A stretch of 64,000 bases of DNA from Cyclaneusma minus (GCA_037179335.1 JAKZHN010000015.1:62001-126000), one strand, 5' to 3'. Counted from the first letter of the stretch, positions 45,675 to 58,798 are shown. Numbers and translations: made by a program. Notes: generated by a model from the letters alone, not told the origin.

Positions 45675-48535
45675 ATGCAGTCGGGGCCGAATAACTGGAA
45701 CGGGGCCATTACACCTCCTCGTTTCCAACGTCCATCAACTTTCTATCTCGAGCTGCCACCAGAGCCACCAGAAGGAGCCAATGAAAACGCGTGGTTAGTT
45801 CACCTGTTGAATTAAAGTCTTTTCGTTATTGCTGACAACCTACGCAACAGGAGATACGGCTTTACTCGTCCCATTGAAGAATTCCAAAAAGCAGGACGAA
45901 GCGGCTTCACGCCTGCCACGCCTATAGATCCAAATAATCCACCCCACGGCAGGGCGAAAAGAGAGAGAGATTTGCGACAATGGGACCAGATAGGACGTTT
46001 AGCAGGTTTCTCGACACGGCACTCGCTAGAGGCAGGGGCTTTGGCACGATGGTACGAAGACGAGGTACAACCAGGGAATCTGGTGAACAAGGGATTCCCG
46101 ATCCACCCAGTTCTTGATCGAGGACAATGGATTGACTGCGCTGGTCGGCACAGTCCACCATATACACTGGGTCGTGGTCGCGAAGGTGATTGGACTGTAA
46201 AGCTTCCCCCCCACATAGACCGAGAACAATATATGCCACTTGTGGAGGGAGGCCTTGCTGACTTTTGGCTTTGTCTCTAGGCGAGTAATGATGTTGTATG
46301 GGCACAGCTCGAGCCGATTCTTCTTCTTGCTACCAAGATGATCTCGAATTTCCACGTCACTCCTTGGTGGCAGGCCCTTCTGAGCAATAACGTCGTGGAA
46401 GATTACCCGCCTGAAGCCAAGGCGCCTGGTAGGAAAAGTACGCCTCAAAGACTTAAGCGGCTCGCTCCAGACCAGGGCGAATCTACGACCGAAGGGGATG
46501 AGTGTGTCGGGGAAGGGAGGCGCGGTCCTCATAATAGCACTGGGGAGGCGAACAGTAGGGACAGCAGAAGTTCGAGAGAACGGCGCAGAAGGAGGGCGGC
46601 TGAGGAAAAACTCCGCGATCTTCTGGGTATCCATAAAGACAGGTTCGAGTTCAGTATCACTACCGGGAATACAGTTGGGGAGTCGGGCTGGCCTTTTGAT
46701 GTAAGTATCTATCTACCTGGATCAAGTTCACATTCTTGTCGTTGGAGATATGGAGATGAGCGGGTACTGCTTCCACAATGCTAAGGATCCTGAGAACAGA
46801 CGGCGACGAGTTTCCAAGGCTTCACAAGACCCCACCAAGCTCGCTTGAATATGCAGACAGGTAAATTGGAATGGGTTAGTCAAGTGTTCTTCAACATGGC
46901 ACTCTTCGAGCCTCTCCTATGGGATATCTCTCCCGCGGAGCGACTGCTCACTCAACGCAACGCTGCCCTCATCGTCGTTCACGAACTCGCCCATGCAACT
47001 TGGGCGCTAATCAAGGCCCTCGACCAAGAAGCGGACATTGACGTCCCGACACATCACGATTTTTTCGAGAACGAGTCGATCGCAGAACTTGGATGGTCTA
47101 TGTGTGTCAACGTGTTTGGAGGCGCGGCTCATGAACTGTATCCTGAAAACCATATGACGAAGCCTTTCGAACGTATTAGTCTTGCCGAGATTAGCACGAG
47201 CTGGCCTGCGAGGTCAGACCTTGTGCGGCTCAAACGCGCCGGAGATGGCACTGCGCTTTTTCATAATGAAGCTGAGAGAGCGACTTCCGCTACCATGACT
47301 ATATACCCGATCCATATATATCTTACTTCAATAAAATGCAGCAAGTGGAATTTTGGGACAATCGCGCCGATACGTACAGTATACCAGCACTCCGTTTTAC
47401 CGCTACGGAAGGGAGGAGAGTGAGAAATAAACCGAAACACCCCGCCGGGGTACCCGAAAGGAATGATTTTTCACTACTGAGATGGGCGGGCCGTATTCGC
47501 CCGAATTCTACAGGAACGAAGCAGCGAAAAAGCTCAACAGTTATATAGAATGTTCGCGGGATTGTGTCCGCCGGGGAATAAAAGGCGAGCAGAGAATTGC
47601 CGTCTTGGCTCGTCAAGCAGTTCGGGCAGAAGAAATCCGCAATCTGCTCGACGTCAACCTGCTGGATGGGAATTTCGACTGGACAGCGGCCAGCGAGGAA
47701 TACCCGCTCCCTTACTACAGAACGAAGCAGAAGCCACCCGATCCACGCGCCCATGTGGAGAAAAACGTACACTTTCCAAGGTATACGGAGATTCGGGATA
47801 TGATATGGAACAATAGGGGAACGCTGGGCCTGGAGACGCTGGACCATTTCCAGGCAGACAACGAAGGCAACATGTACGGGATGCCGGAGAACTTGCTGTA
47901 TAGATGGATCAAAATACTTGGACATATGCCAGACCTGACGGCGGAGGAGTTCAGGACATATTTACATGCGGCGACTGAGAAGGGCGAACTTCTAAGGTAA
48001 GATATCCTCACCCCTGTAGGAACTCGAGGTAAACATCCACCTCTGGCACCTAGCTAACAAACTTGCCAGATGGGAGCGTGCAGGTGCTGGCATGGTATTT
48101 CTCCAACATATCTCAGAAGAGGCAATCGGAGCCGCCAACACAGCCCATCCGCGCGCGCATGACGACGAACTGGCCACCCTACTAGAGAATTTCCGGACGA
48201 TGTTTGGCGACAAGAGGTTTAGACCACGAACATTCAAAGTGAGGGGGTTTGATATAGACCTGGAACACCTGTTAATGGATTGGGCCCTTTACGATGCCGG
48301 GCTGCTGTACGATGCGAACTTAGAAGAAGCGCAAGAAGAATACTTATTATATGATGAGCAAGCGAGGGAGTATTGCGACATGAGAGCGAGGCAGTGGGCC
48401 GCTACTTATAAGCAGACCGCTGCATACCAGAGGTTTGTGGAGATGGTTGGACATGCAGCAGATCTCAAGGAGCACATTGTGCAGTATATGCCCGAATTTG
48501 GCTGTGTTCGCCTCAGAAAATTCCAAAGGGGCTGA
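45675..48535 (+). CDS. Uncharacterised protein with HELAH zinc-protease-like motif
   Basis: I do not recognise this family by name. Proposed exons are 45675-45793, 45851-46196, 46281-46700, 46800 to about 47222, about 47279-47419, 47482-47996 and 48070-48535, giving roughly 809 residues. All joins keep frame; the fourth intron is uncertain, with donor at 47223 or 47213. Residues 356-360 are HELAH in VVHELAHATW, and NESIAELGW follows about 27 residues later. This resembles a gluzincin zinc site (HExxH plus a distal Glu). Upstream are an Arg/Glu-rich charged tract (RERRRRRAAEEKLRDLL) and GWPFDTATSF, TRPHQARLN. The C-terminal part is helical and charged with no membrane span or signal peptide, suggesting an intracellular protein. 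Peptidase activity is inference only. Confidence 0.6.
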
Positions 48536-49195
48536 ACATTGTAGAGAGCAAACATCAAGATTCGGAACTTCGGTGTCTTTTGTGGGGGTGGGGGGGTATT
48601 GAACCTCAACCCGACTGAAGAGAGAAGAGATAAAGCTCACCCTGTCGAGCAATATATACTCAGACATTAAAAAAAGAGTCGCGCAAAGAATATCCGTGAG
48701 TAGTATGACATCAAAAGCCCTGTCCGGCAACTGCGAATAATTGAGAACATGGTTCGCAACCTTGGTCACTGGGAACTGAAAGGCCCGAGCATCTGCTTGT
48801 AAAAGCATCGATTTCATAGACATGTTGTTGAGCCAAATATACATCGAACACCAGATGCCATTCTGGGAATTAAAAAAACATAGGGGTAGGTAGTAATCGT
48901 TTGCTTTTAAGTCGAGAGCAAAGTGCCATCGACGTCCAGCATCCCACCCCGACATCCGAAACACAGAAGAAACATATGGTATCATCGCGCCCGCTGAGAC
49001 ACAGAGAGAGTCCGAATTTTAGAAGAGAGAGCAGTAGAGGGGGAAGTATAGCCATGTGGAGACTGACAATACCAGATATCAAACACAGCGTCCTGAAACG
49101 AGGGACCTGGGGAATGTGGACTGGTGGATACAAGTTCGAGGTATAAGACCAGACATAACGCTGACGGATGCCCTGACAGGCTGATGCTTTGACAC
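48536..49195. other. Convergent intergenic region
   Basis: This holds the 3' flanks of the HELAH protein and the CAP-Gly gene. Nothing else is recognised. Confidence 0.55.
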
Positions 49196-51655
49196 TTAGA
49201 AAGCATCCTCGAAGGGACAGTCGACACTCTCATGCCCGTCCCTTTCACACAACGCACACCACTTATTCGCATCCACAACCCCGCTTTCCTTCCCTGCGAC
49301 CGGTCCCTGATCCATCGGGTTCGGCATAATCTGCACTTTAGTAGGGGAAGACGTCTTTCTCGGCTCCAGCGGCGCGGGCCTGTAGAGTTCATCCTGGACG
49401 ACCAACGGGCCCAAACCCTTGACCACAGCCTCTTTCTCCGTGTGCTCCTCCTCGTCGTTCTTCTGACCAGCCTGGTGTCCAAACATGTTGGTACAAGTCA
49501 AGATATCATGGCCACCGGTCTCGCAGATCTCGCACCAGAGCGTACTGTTGTCCGTGGCGGATGAGTAGGCATCGGATTCTTGCATTGTTTCGAGCGTGTT
49601 CTTGCGGCGATGGTTGGGTGCTTGGGGAAGATCGCGCTCGCGCCAGCTGACGACCGTGGATCTGGATGAGCGGTCTTGCTTGACAGTTCCATTGCTAGCC
49701 GTCGTCATTTGGCTGATTCGTTGGCTGTTGGTAGGGTTCAAGGAGCTCTCCCTGCGCATCCGTCCAAGTTGTTTCTCGAGCTCCTCTTCGCGGCTAGCCT
49801 TGGCATCAATGACAGCGCGGAGTTCGTCAACTTCTCGCTCCAGTCGTTCGCGCTCCGTTCGGGTAAGGCCAGTGCTGTGTCTTGTAGGAGTTCTCTCTGT
49901 ATCATTCGATTCAGGGACGGCATCTCGGCTAAGGGAATGGATGATTGCTTTCAGGCCTCGAATTTCGTCGTCTCGTTGTTCGATCTCTTTGGCCATGTCG
50001 CCGCTCAGTGGACGATTCTCATGGATTGCCTGTGCTTTCTCCCGCTCTCGTCGCAGTTCAGATCGTCCTCGCTCAACTTCACCGCGCAGGAATTCCACTT
50101 CCCCTCGAGCTTCTGCTTCGCCCCTTCTGGCGTCCTCGAGGCCTTCTTCCAACTCTTGAACAAGTTCTTCCAGTTGCTTGAGTTGCATTGCGACGCTGTT
50201 AACATCCTCGTTCTTTTCTCGCAGCTCAGCGGCCTCCTGAGCCATCTCCTGAAGTTTCGCTTCATACACACGTTCTGTTTCCGTGCTGGCCAGTTCCAGG
50301 GTATCGATGGTGCTCCTGAAATCGGCTCGGTGGGCGTCAAACTCGGCAGTAAGCATAGCTATCTTCTCGTTTTTCTCACGTAATTGTGCCTTCAACTGGA
50401 CAACATCCATATCTTCCGAATGTCCCCTGGTGTTCCGGCTTCCCGAATCCGAGCGATTCATCAAGCTCTGGACTTCCGCCAAGGCGCTTTCCATCTCTGC
50501 CAAACTCGATGCTTGCTCCCTGAGTTGTCGGTCTCTGTCCTCCAACTGGGCGCGTAACTTTTCAAGCTCTTCGTCGTTCGCGTATGACTTCGTTGGTGAC
50601 TGTGATCTGGCAGTAATCGACGAAACGGAGCCGAGACTATCGGTTGTGCGCGCCATACCTATCGGAGTAGTTTCATTATCGCTGCTGTTCACAACACCAT
50701 TCCCCAAGACAGAAGCACTTCGAGGTCCCATGGCCACCCTCTTTGGAGTCTGCGTGGGCTTTTTCTTCGCAGGATCGCCCGCATCGCGAGTGCCTCTGAC
50801 GCTCTGGCTGAATTTCGTGTTTGTAGGACTGGCTCCATAACGAGTGCTGTTCTTGAGTCCTCCAATAGCCGGCCTGACTGCTGATGGGGTGCCAGTCTGC
50901 GGTCTCCGCACAGGCGACTCCGGACGTGGTAGAGACGGTCCGCGCTTTTTGTGCTGTGGACTGGGGGCCCGGGTTGCGGGTCCGACAGACTTGCTAAGTT
51001 TGGAAAGCGCAGGAGTAGGTGGCGTATATCCATTTGAACCTATGCCAGCAGTGGCCCTGAAATTCGGTTGCACTGACGGTGTCGTTGGTGTAGGCGGAAA
51101 GTTGTGCGAGACTCGTCTTGTTGCGCGATTGACGGGAAGAAAGATACCAGCTCCTGGCCTCGTGGTCGTAAAATAGTTGACTCTGCGCAAGTGGTCAGAA
51201 GTGGCCAGCACGGTTGGCAGAGAGTCTTCTTACCCATCCACGTCGCCGTTATTCTTGCCTCGCAAGGCGAATTCCTCGCTGAGCTCGACGCCCGCAAAGA
51301 CACCCTTCTTGCCCTCGACCTGGCCGACGAATTTGACGGTGCCGTGCATATTGCCCGGCACATCGACCAGGTCGCCCACATGAACGTCGCCCGGCATGGG
51401 AGGCATCTGGGGCACGGGCGGAATATCGTTGTCGAGGACAGTGCTCAGGGCGTAGCTCTCGCTGGCATCGGGAATAGTGGCTAGAGAATTTTGCGTGAGC
51501 GAAGAAAGGGACGCCTGGCGGCTGAGCGCGACGTTGGGCGGGTAGTGCGTCGTCGGGGCGAGAGACCGGGCTGTCACTCTTAGGTTTGGCGAACTAGCCG
51601 TGTTTTGCTGTGCCCGTGGCCGAAGGAACGACCGTCGCGGCGTAGTGCCAGACAT
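49196..51655 (-). CDS. CAP-Gly microtubule plus-end protein, CLIP-170/Bik1/Tip1 type
   Basis: This protein is expected to track growing microtubule ends and help position nuclei and the spindle. Exons are 51655-51234 and 51182-49196, giving 802 residues. A disordered N-terminus (about 1-90) precedes the CAP-Gly domain (about 91-160), with VHVGDLVDVPGNMHGTVKFVG, GVFAGVELSEEF, then GKNNGDVDGVNYF spliced across the intron and GAGIFLPVNRA. A Ser/Pro/Lys/Arg-rich basic linker for microtubule binding follows. A long coiled coil (about 370-640) comes next, full of Glu/Arg/Leu heptads. At the C-terminus are two zinc knuckles, WCEICETGGHDILTC and WCALCERDGHESVDC, as in CLIP-170 and Bik1. Having both knuckles is more like CLIP-170 than a single-knuckle Bik1. 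Confidence 0.9.
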
Positions 51656-53155
51656 CTCGCCAACCTCGCGTCGCGCCTGAGTAATATGTCTCGCCCCCCT
51701 ATATTTTGTTTGCCCTGGCTGGATGTCCGGCCTGTTTCGGAACGCTGCGAAAAGAAACGGTCCGATGTCTCGTACGATTAAGGATACTAATGGAGTAAGA
51801 ATGGGTTTTTGGCCGGCCGTCGTTCCTTCTACATACCATTCCAGGCCAGAGAGAGAGGAATTTCAACGAGAGGGAAGAGCATTATTTTGAGAGGACCTCC
51901 GAGAAAACATCAAAACAAGCCTTCAGCTCTTGTCTCCACACACCCTGGCCCCCGCGCGTTCCTGTCTAGAGCCATTGAGCTTATCCCCGAGCCCCATCCT
52001 GGAACCCCTGCTTAACACGTCAATCTCCAACTGCCGGCCAGGACGAGGAGAAGCGAAGTTGCCCATGGAGATGAGGCCAATGATTGTCGAAATGTCGGGC
52101 CGCCATGCCCAAGCAGGACGACGCAACAGGAATCCTCCTTTTGTATCTTTAGAGACCCCTCATTTCGAAGACACTTCCAACAACCCCTGGACCGGCGATT
52201 CAAAGGCCGCTGCCTATGTCGCTTTCTGCACAACGCTTGTTCCGCTTCGACAGCGGCTGTCACGGGAGAGGCTTTTGATGGCCGACTATACGAAACACCG
52301 GCGGCCAGCGCGCAGAGTTGCAAAGCTGGCCCGAGTGACCAGACTCCAATTACCTGCAGGCCTTGTGAGTTTGAGCTTCGAGATTCGGGGTGCCAGTTGC
52401 TAGTACCTAAGCTTGACGCCAAAACACACTCCCACTGACAGCTGTGCCTCACGTCACCATGGTACCGGCCGCTCCAGACGCAGCCACAGCCGTCGGTCCG
52501 GATGACGGAATCTTCTTTCCCAAATCTTCATCGAATGAGTTAACTATGTTTCACCGATGGCGTCGTGTCAACAGTGTTCGAACTCACCTCTCATTCGCCT
52601 GCTTCTGTACCAAGCGTCTGAGAGGCGGCGCCATAAATTCTCTCGGAGACTTATGTCACATCTTGGCACAAAAAACTGTTTTGTTGCACTTCGGCGGAGG
52701 ATGCATTTTCCGTTTCATGTGCTTCGGAGCCAATGCTCTCTGAGAAACATTGAGTGTCCTTTTCAAGCCTTGTCATATTTCCGACATCACGTTCGCTGCA
52801 AGGCTCGTCTCGGCGAGTCGTCTCGAAGGCTTTTCCGGATCTGTATGAGGCTCTTTTTGCGAGAAAGACGCTTTTGTTGCACTTCGGCGGAGCATGGGTT
52901 TTCCGCGTTATTGTCTGTAGGTTGCTAGCAACCAATAATACTTGGTAATTGAAAAGACTCTGATGAAGTCTTGGCTGAGCATACGGGAATTGTCGCCCTA
53001 CTGTAACTAATCACACCCCCTTTTTAGTTTGGAAAGCCGAAAACTAGAATGGTATCCCCAAAAAGCAATGCGTCGCTCCTAATGCCGTTCCCACCTCCAG
53101 GTATAAAGACTGCATAAGGCCATAACTTCGTATCCCAGTCATGCTACAACAATGT
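51656..53155. other. Intergenic region with a direct repeat pair
   Basis: About 1.5 kb without a recognised gene. TTTTGTTGCACTTCGGCGGA occurs at 52679 and again at 52872, 193 bp apart, each followed by AG(G/C)ATG and TTTTCCG. The same TTTTGTTGCAC core forms the ends of the array at 58799-59229. The downstream 250 bp form the 3' flank of the next minus-strand gene. Confidence 0.55.
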
Positions 53156-54258
53156 CTAAGCCGCCGAGTTCCTCAAATTTTGCAAGACGCGGTCCAACTC
53201 AGCCCTCTGATCGCCCGAGTCACCATCTCCTCTTTCGAAGACATCGTCTCTGCTCAAGGGCTGCTCGCCATTGTTAAAAACCATCGCCTCCCGGTTTCTC
53301 CGTCTCAACTGCTCCAGGTCTCCCGTATTGCCGCCGGTCAGACGTCTCGTAGTCCTCGGAACTGGAGGGAGTTGGTCGCTCGCACGACTGATATAGTCAG
53401 GCAGTTGGTTCGTCCAGACCCGCGTATCCTTTGGGTTTTCCGGCCAAAGTCCTGCCTCTACCAACTGCTCATGCCCGGCTTTGATTCCATTTACCACCCG
53501 CACGAGATGTCCGAGTGGACTTTCATTGGTAGTGGCCAGGATGGACATGTTCTTGTATATCTCCTCTCTCGTGTCTCCCATTAGCTGTTTTGCCAGCCAG
53601 CGGCTCACGAACTTGTATCTTATGACCTCTTCCACTCTGAATTTGAAGGCATTTACGAGATTGGTCAGGAGTTCCAGAGGAAGTCGTTCGGACGCATCGC
53701 GGAAGTAATAGTTATCCCATTCAGAATCGAAAGGATGAGGCTCAACGTCGTGAAGTGAACGCGTCAGAGAGGTAATGAGAGCGCTAAAAACTCGAGGTTG
53801 GCTCAACGGCTGGTCGCTGAATGGTACGTCTACGCTTGAGTTAGAGTCGCGGTGTGCGGATGTCCTCTTAGGAGGAAAGGGAGCCTACCCCAGTTCGACC
53901 AAAGAAAGTTGAGAGCCCTCAGCCCTCTAGTGCGCCTATCATAATCTGTGTGGGTGATCTCCCAGAGCAGGCATTCGATAAGGTACTCGTCATGCAGCGA
54001 TCGATCGATGATGATTTTAGAGGCAGTGTCCCGGATTGCCGAGTTGGTACTGGAGAGAAGCGTATTTAGCGTGCTGGGAACAAGTGCATCTTCGGTACGC
54101 TGTGTAATTCGCCGCGTTTTGGGACGAGGACTCTTGACTTCGGCGGCGTCGCGGTAGTAGAAGCACACCTCCCGCATCAAGGCGATAGCAGCGACGCCGC
54201 CTATGGCAGCTGCGGCGACAGACAGGCGCGCCTGAGCCGCTTCTGAGAGCGTGGGCAT
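53156..54258 (-). CDS. Conserved fungal protein of unknown function
   Basis: Exons are 54258-53889 and 53829-53156, joined as NFLWSNW-D-VPFSDQPL across a 59-nt intron, giving 347 residues. A further in-frame ATG at 54336 would add 26 residues; I prefer the inner start because MPTLSEAAQARL leads directly into a hydrophobic segment (LSVAAAAIGGVAAIALM) that could be a membrane anchor. The rest is helical and charged, with stretches such as STLNTLLSSTNSAIRDTASK and LIECLLWEITHTDYDRRTRG that look like armadillo-type helices. I cannot name the family. It is divergent from NOP14 by 303 bp. Confidence 0.7.
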
Positions 54259-54561
54259 GGCGACGAGTGTTGCAGCATGGGCGCTGACGGCAGAGTGGCT
54301 TTTGATGTTGAGAGCTGCGATGTTGGAAGAAGGCAAGACTGCTGGAGCTTGAGCTATGTCCGTCAGACAAGTTCAGACTGCACGAACGCTCAGCCTTGCG
54401 TGCAGCTACATGTAAAGTAGGTAGGCGCTAGCCACTAGCTCGGGACTGGACTTATCGCGATAAGTACCGCTCCATATCGCTCGACGCACGTCCGAATTAT
54501 TTTTGCGAACATTGAAATTTCAAGTGCCGCTTTCTCGCCGTCCTACCCCAAACCGCCCATC
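54259..54561. promoter_or_regulatory. Divergent promoter, unknown gene and NOP14
   Basis: The 303-bp interval separates two outward-facing start codons and must carry both core promoters. A palindrome TTATCGCGATAA lies near 54453. Confidence 0.5.
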
Positions 54562-57417
54562 ATGCCGCCGTCGCAACTGAAGAGGCTCAAGGCCTCTCTC
54601 CGGGAGCAGGGCATTACAGGCCCGCAGAAGTCCAAGAAGGAGAGGAAAAAGCATGCGCAAAATGGTGCCAACTCGGACAAGAGAGTTAACAGAAATGCCG
54701 CCCTCAGTGCCGTTCGCGAGCAGTTCGCCCCTTTCGAGTTCAAGCTTTCTGCCAGAGGCCCAAAGTTCGATGTCACCACCGACAAAACTCTGAGCGGGAG
54801 GGTCTCCAAGGGCATTGCATCGAGGCCGGGTGTCAAGAGGGCGGCCGCGGAAGAGAACGTAAGCATTCAATCTACAAACTTGCCTGGTCGAAGCTGATCG
54901 CAGGATACAGCGTCGCAAAACTCTGGGCGTAGAGTTGAACAAGCGGAACAAAGTTGGCGGGATTCTCGATCGACGATTTGGCGAAGATGACCCTTCTATG
55001 GCTCCCGAAGACCGGATGCTGGAGCGATTTACCCGAGAGCAGCTACGACAACACAAGAACAGTTCACTGTTTGATCTCGAGGATGAAGACGAGGGGGACC
55101 ATCTCACTCATATGGGCCAGTCTCTGTCTCTTGATGGACCAACGTTGGCGGACGATTTCGAAGAGGACGATCTGCAACTTTCCGGTTCTGAGGATCATCC
55201 TTCAGACGAAGAGGGAAACTCACTCAAGCGAAGGCGGGCTTCGGCAGCAGATGGGGAAGAGGAGGAGGAGGAGGAGGATCCTCAGCGACCGGAAAAGAAG
55301 AAGACGAAGCAAGAAGTTATGAAGGAGCTGATTGCCAAGTCAAAATTTCACAAATACGAGCGACAGCAAGCCAAAGAGGACGATGAAGATTTGAGAGAAG
55401 AGCTGGATAAAGCCATGCCGGATCTCCAAGCTTTGCTTCGTGGTGCTCCAGCGCCCAAGCCAAAAGCTGCGGATGTTGCAGAGATGGCTGGAATGAACCC
55501 GGATCGAGCAGCTCTCCTGAGTGGTGCGGACAGGGCAAAGATGGAGAAAGAGTACGACATACGATTACGACAGTTGGCTTTGGACAAAAAGGCTCAACCT
55601 ACCGTACGGACGAAAACGGAGGAAGAGAAGCTCCAGGAAGAGTCGAAGCGGCTTCAAGAATTAGAAGCCAGCCGGTTACGACGTATGCAAGGAGAACCGG
55701 CAAGCGATGATGATCAAGTCAATGATGCTACAGAGGGTGATCACGAGGATAGAGACGAGGAAGATGACGATTTTGGTCTGGGAACTGGAATCAAAACTCG
55801 GTCAAGTCGGCCTCATTTGGATGTCGAGGACGAAGACGACTTCGTTCTTGATGACGATCTAATTGCCAGCGGATCTGAGATTGAGTTCTCTGATGGCGAA
55901 GAAGAAGAATCAGAAGGGTCAGCAGATGAGAGTGACGAAGAGGTCGTTCAGGAGAAGGATGATGCAGACGATTTCGTGGCCGGCCTTGATCTCACCAAAG
56001 AGGAAGCCAAAAGACCAGAGTACCAACCTGGAGCTGTCGATACGAACACCGGTGCGACTGATGGGAACTTGGCATATACATATCCATGCCCGACTTCTCA
56101 TGAGGAACTCTTAGAGATTACCAAGGGAGTGGCTGTGAAGGATCTCCCTACAGTGGTACGACGTATAAGAGCACTATACCATCCCAAGTTGAGGGCCGAA
56201 AACAAGGCGAAGTCGGCGGCCTTCCTAGTGACACTGATCGACCACGTACCATACTTGGCGAATCAGCGGAAGCCAGATTTCGCCGTGATCGAGAATCTGA
56301 CTCGACATATCCACTCTATGGCAAAGATGTACCCTATTGAAGCTGCGAATGCTTTTCGGAAACAACTCGACGATATGAACGCCTCTCGAGCCCTGGCCCT
56401 CAACACTGGTGACTTGGCGGTTCTGAAAGCAATTGGAACAGTATTCCCTACGTCTGATCATTTCCACCAGGTTGTCACTCCTTCTTTGCTCGTTTTGGGT
56501 AAATACCTGGGCCAGAAAATTTCGCAGACAGACCAAGATCTCGCAGTTGGAACTTTCTTGGGCACTCTGTGTGTCGAATACCAACGATTGGCCAAGCGAT
56601 ATGTTCCCGAGGTTATGAACTTCATCGGAAATACCTTGTGTGTCCTTGCTCCCGCAATTCCAGCAAAGATCCCAGGGAACTTCCCGTATCATGAACCAAA
56701 ACAGTCTCTTCGGGTTGAGGCGGCATCGGATGTACCGGTCAGACAATTGACGGTTTCTGACCTCTTTGCTCAGCCGACCTCGAAGAAGGATATCTCTTCC
56801 TTGAAGATCGCCCTGCTATCAACCAATATCAAACTTCTTGATGCGGCAGCAGATATATGGACAGACAAGCCATCCTTGTTTGAGGTTTTCCAACCAGCTC
56901 TCAAAGCGCTCCAACACCTGAGCAGTTCCAAATGCCGTTCACATTTCTCCGAGAGCACACTCGTAAGCCTTCATTCTATAATATCTACTATGGCCATGCT
57001 GACACCCTCCAGACCCTCATAACCAAAACCTCGCAGAAGTTCCAACGTCTGCTCGCACACGCCACACGTGCGCGCCGTCCGCTCGAACTTCATCACCATC
57101 GACCTCTCGCGATCAAGACGTCGATACCCAAGTTCGAAGAAACCTTCGACCCAACCAAGCACTACGACCCCGACCGGGAGCGTGCAGAGATGGCGAAGCT
57201 AAAGGCCGAGCACAAGCGCGAGAGGAAGGGTGCGATTCGCGAGCTGCGCAAGGATGCAAACTTTATTGCAAGGGATGCTCTGCAGAAGAAGAAGGAGCGG
57301 GATGCGGCGTACGAGAAGTGGGAGAAGAGGTCAAAAGCTATGATTCAGGGAGAGGAGGGGGCGGAGTCGAAGAGCTACGAGAGGGAGAAGGAGTGGCGGA
57401 AGAAGGGAAGGAAATAG
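54562..57417 (+). CDS. NOP14: Nucleolar protein NOP14, SSU processome
   Basis: Nop14 is a nucleolar factor needed for 18S rRNA processing and 40S assembly. Exons are 54562-54858, 54911-56962 and 57013-57417, giving 917 residues. The basic N-terminus (MPPSQLKRLKASL, KSKKERKKHAQ) leads to NPFEFK-like FAPFEFKLSARGPKFDV. RRKTLGVELNKRNKVGGILDRRFGE lies just after the first intron. Long acidic tracts follow (residues about 150-480). The helical C-terminal half ends with RRPLELHHHRPLAIKTSIPKFEE, YDPDRERAEMAKLKAEHKRERKGA and a Lys/Arg-rich tail. For the first intron, the acceptor CAGGATACAG at 54910 was chosen because it alone keeps frame. For the second, CTCCAG at 57012 fits the nearby branch GCTGAC; CTCGCAG at 57039 is an in-frame alternative. 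Confidence 0.93.
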
Positions 57418-58003
57418 ATGAGCAGTCGGGCAGGGTGTCGGGCTGTAGGTATGGTCTATTCTCTGTAATGGTGGGCGCACTCTGCCAGGTAGTGTCTGGT
57501 ATAAGACATTCCAGTGCCATGAAAATGAGTCTCAAGTGTAGAGTCTGGGGGCCTGATGTTTATCATTCAAGGTCAATCAGCCAATTACTGGTATTTTTTG
57601 CATTGAGAACTCTAATAATCGGGGCGAGTTTCCAAAATGCCGGTTCAGGACAGGGGATGCGAATCACGGTGTTGGTACAAGACGTTTTTGTGCTGCAACG
57701 GCCGGTGTTACGGTTCAGGGGAAGTGCGGACTCCAGGTCCCCTTTGAAGCTAAGTATTCTCAGTGTACTGTGTAGCTGTCGAGGCAGCCACTGCAGGCAG
57801 CAGTGGTCAGGCACATAACAATTCGAAGTCTGCAGGACACACACGCCGACTCTGTTTTGCTATCGATTGTCTTTATTGGCCCGGTTTCGTGAGATCAATA
57901 CAGACGGAAGCGATTTGGTGGCAAAAGCAGCGATTCCTCCAGCATGGCATATTTTCTAGCTGCAGTGCCCATTTATCTCCTTTGCTCAGCCAGCTCGCCG
58001 ATA
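57418..58003. other. NOP14 3' flank
   Basis: These 586 bp have no recognised gene or repeat. Confidence 0.5.
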
Positions 58004-58633
58004 TCAATCTGCCCAAAGTTTCTCCTTTCCGCCGACAGGCTCGTGAGTCTGGGCTGTGTCTGTAGTCATGGTGCCTGCGACGTGTCTGTTAGCCTTTCTG
58101 GTTTTAGGAGTAATTTGCAGAAAACACAGCAGCTCACCGGATCTCGTAGTAGCAGCAGCAGCAAGAGTGTTTGTTTCCGTCTCAGCAGCTGAGGCCTGGC
58201 TGTTCTTCGCCTCCACATCTACGTCTGGCTCCTTTGTTGCTGCCTCCATTTCTGCCTCCTTGCGGACTGCCTTTGCCTTGTCCGAGGTATCCATGCCCTC
58301 AGCGTGAGGACCTCTAGCTTCACTTTGAGCCACAGTGTCGTTCATTGGGGTGGTAGATGCTGAGGTGTGGTGGTTGCGGGGTTGTATGTACGGGTATGAG
58401 GCGGCTTGTGAGAGACCTTCTGAGAGAGTGGGAAGCGGTGAGACCATCCTTAATTCGTTGAGAAGATGTGAAATGGAAGATTCTAAGGGGCTTTGGAGAA
58501 GTTGGTGTATTTCTGCCTTCGTGTTGCAAAGCGGTGGGTCTCCTTTCCATCTAGCTCTTTCCTCGAGCAAAGGGTGATTCTGTCCTTTCATGAGAAGCGG
58601 TCTGCAACGTTCCCAACCATATATACAGGACAA
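58004..58633 (-). CDS. Doubtful small hypothetical protein
   Basis: A 209-codon frame, Ala/Glu/Thr-rich in its second half (EMEAATKEPDVDVEAKN, SAAETETNTLAAAATT), ends THEPVGGKEKLWAD. A possible intron runs from 58127 (GTGAGC donor) to about 58071 in the same frame. I do not recognise it. Low complexity and the lack of domains leave it doubtful; the start might be a later Met. Confidence 0.3.
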   Translation of the reverse strand: MSCIYGWERCRPLLMKGQNHPLLEERARWKGDPPLCNTKAEIHQLLQSPLESSISHLLNELRMVSPLPTLSEGLSQAASYPYIQPRNHHTSASTTPMNDTVAQSEARGPHAEGMDTSDKAKAVRKEAEMEAATKEPDVDVEAKNSQASAAETETNTLAAAATTRSGELLCFLQITPKTRKANRHVAGTMTTDTAQTHEPVGGKEKLWAD

Positions 58634-58798
58634 CGAATGTGAATTTCAAGGCTGCAATCTCAGAATCAATCAGCCTCAGAAGCAAACCATCGAAGTGATC
58701 AGTAATAATCCAAGGAAATAAAGAAATAGGAAATCGTTTGATCAGGCTACGAATAATCCGAAAGTAGGTAGGCTGAGGGGGTCTGTAGGACCAGGTAA

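Noticed and set aside
46701..46799. Frameshift or decay in the HELAH gene
   Set aside because: A 99-nt intron with GTAAGT donor joins GWPFD to TATSFQGF in frame.
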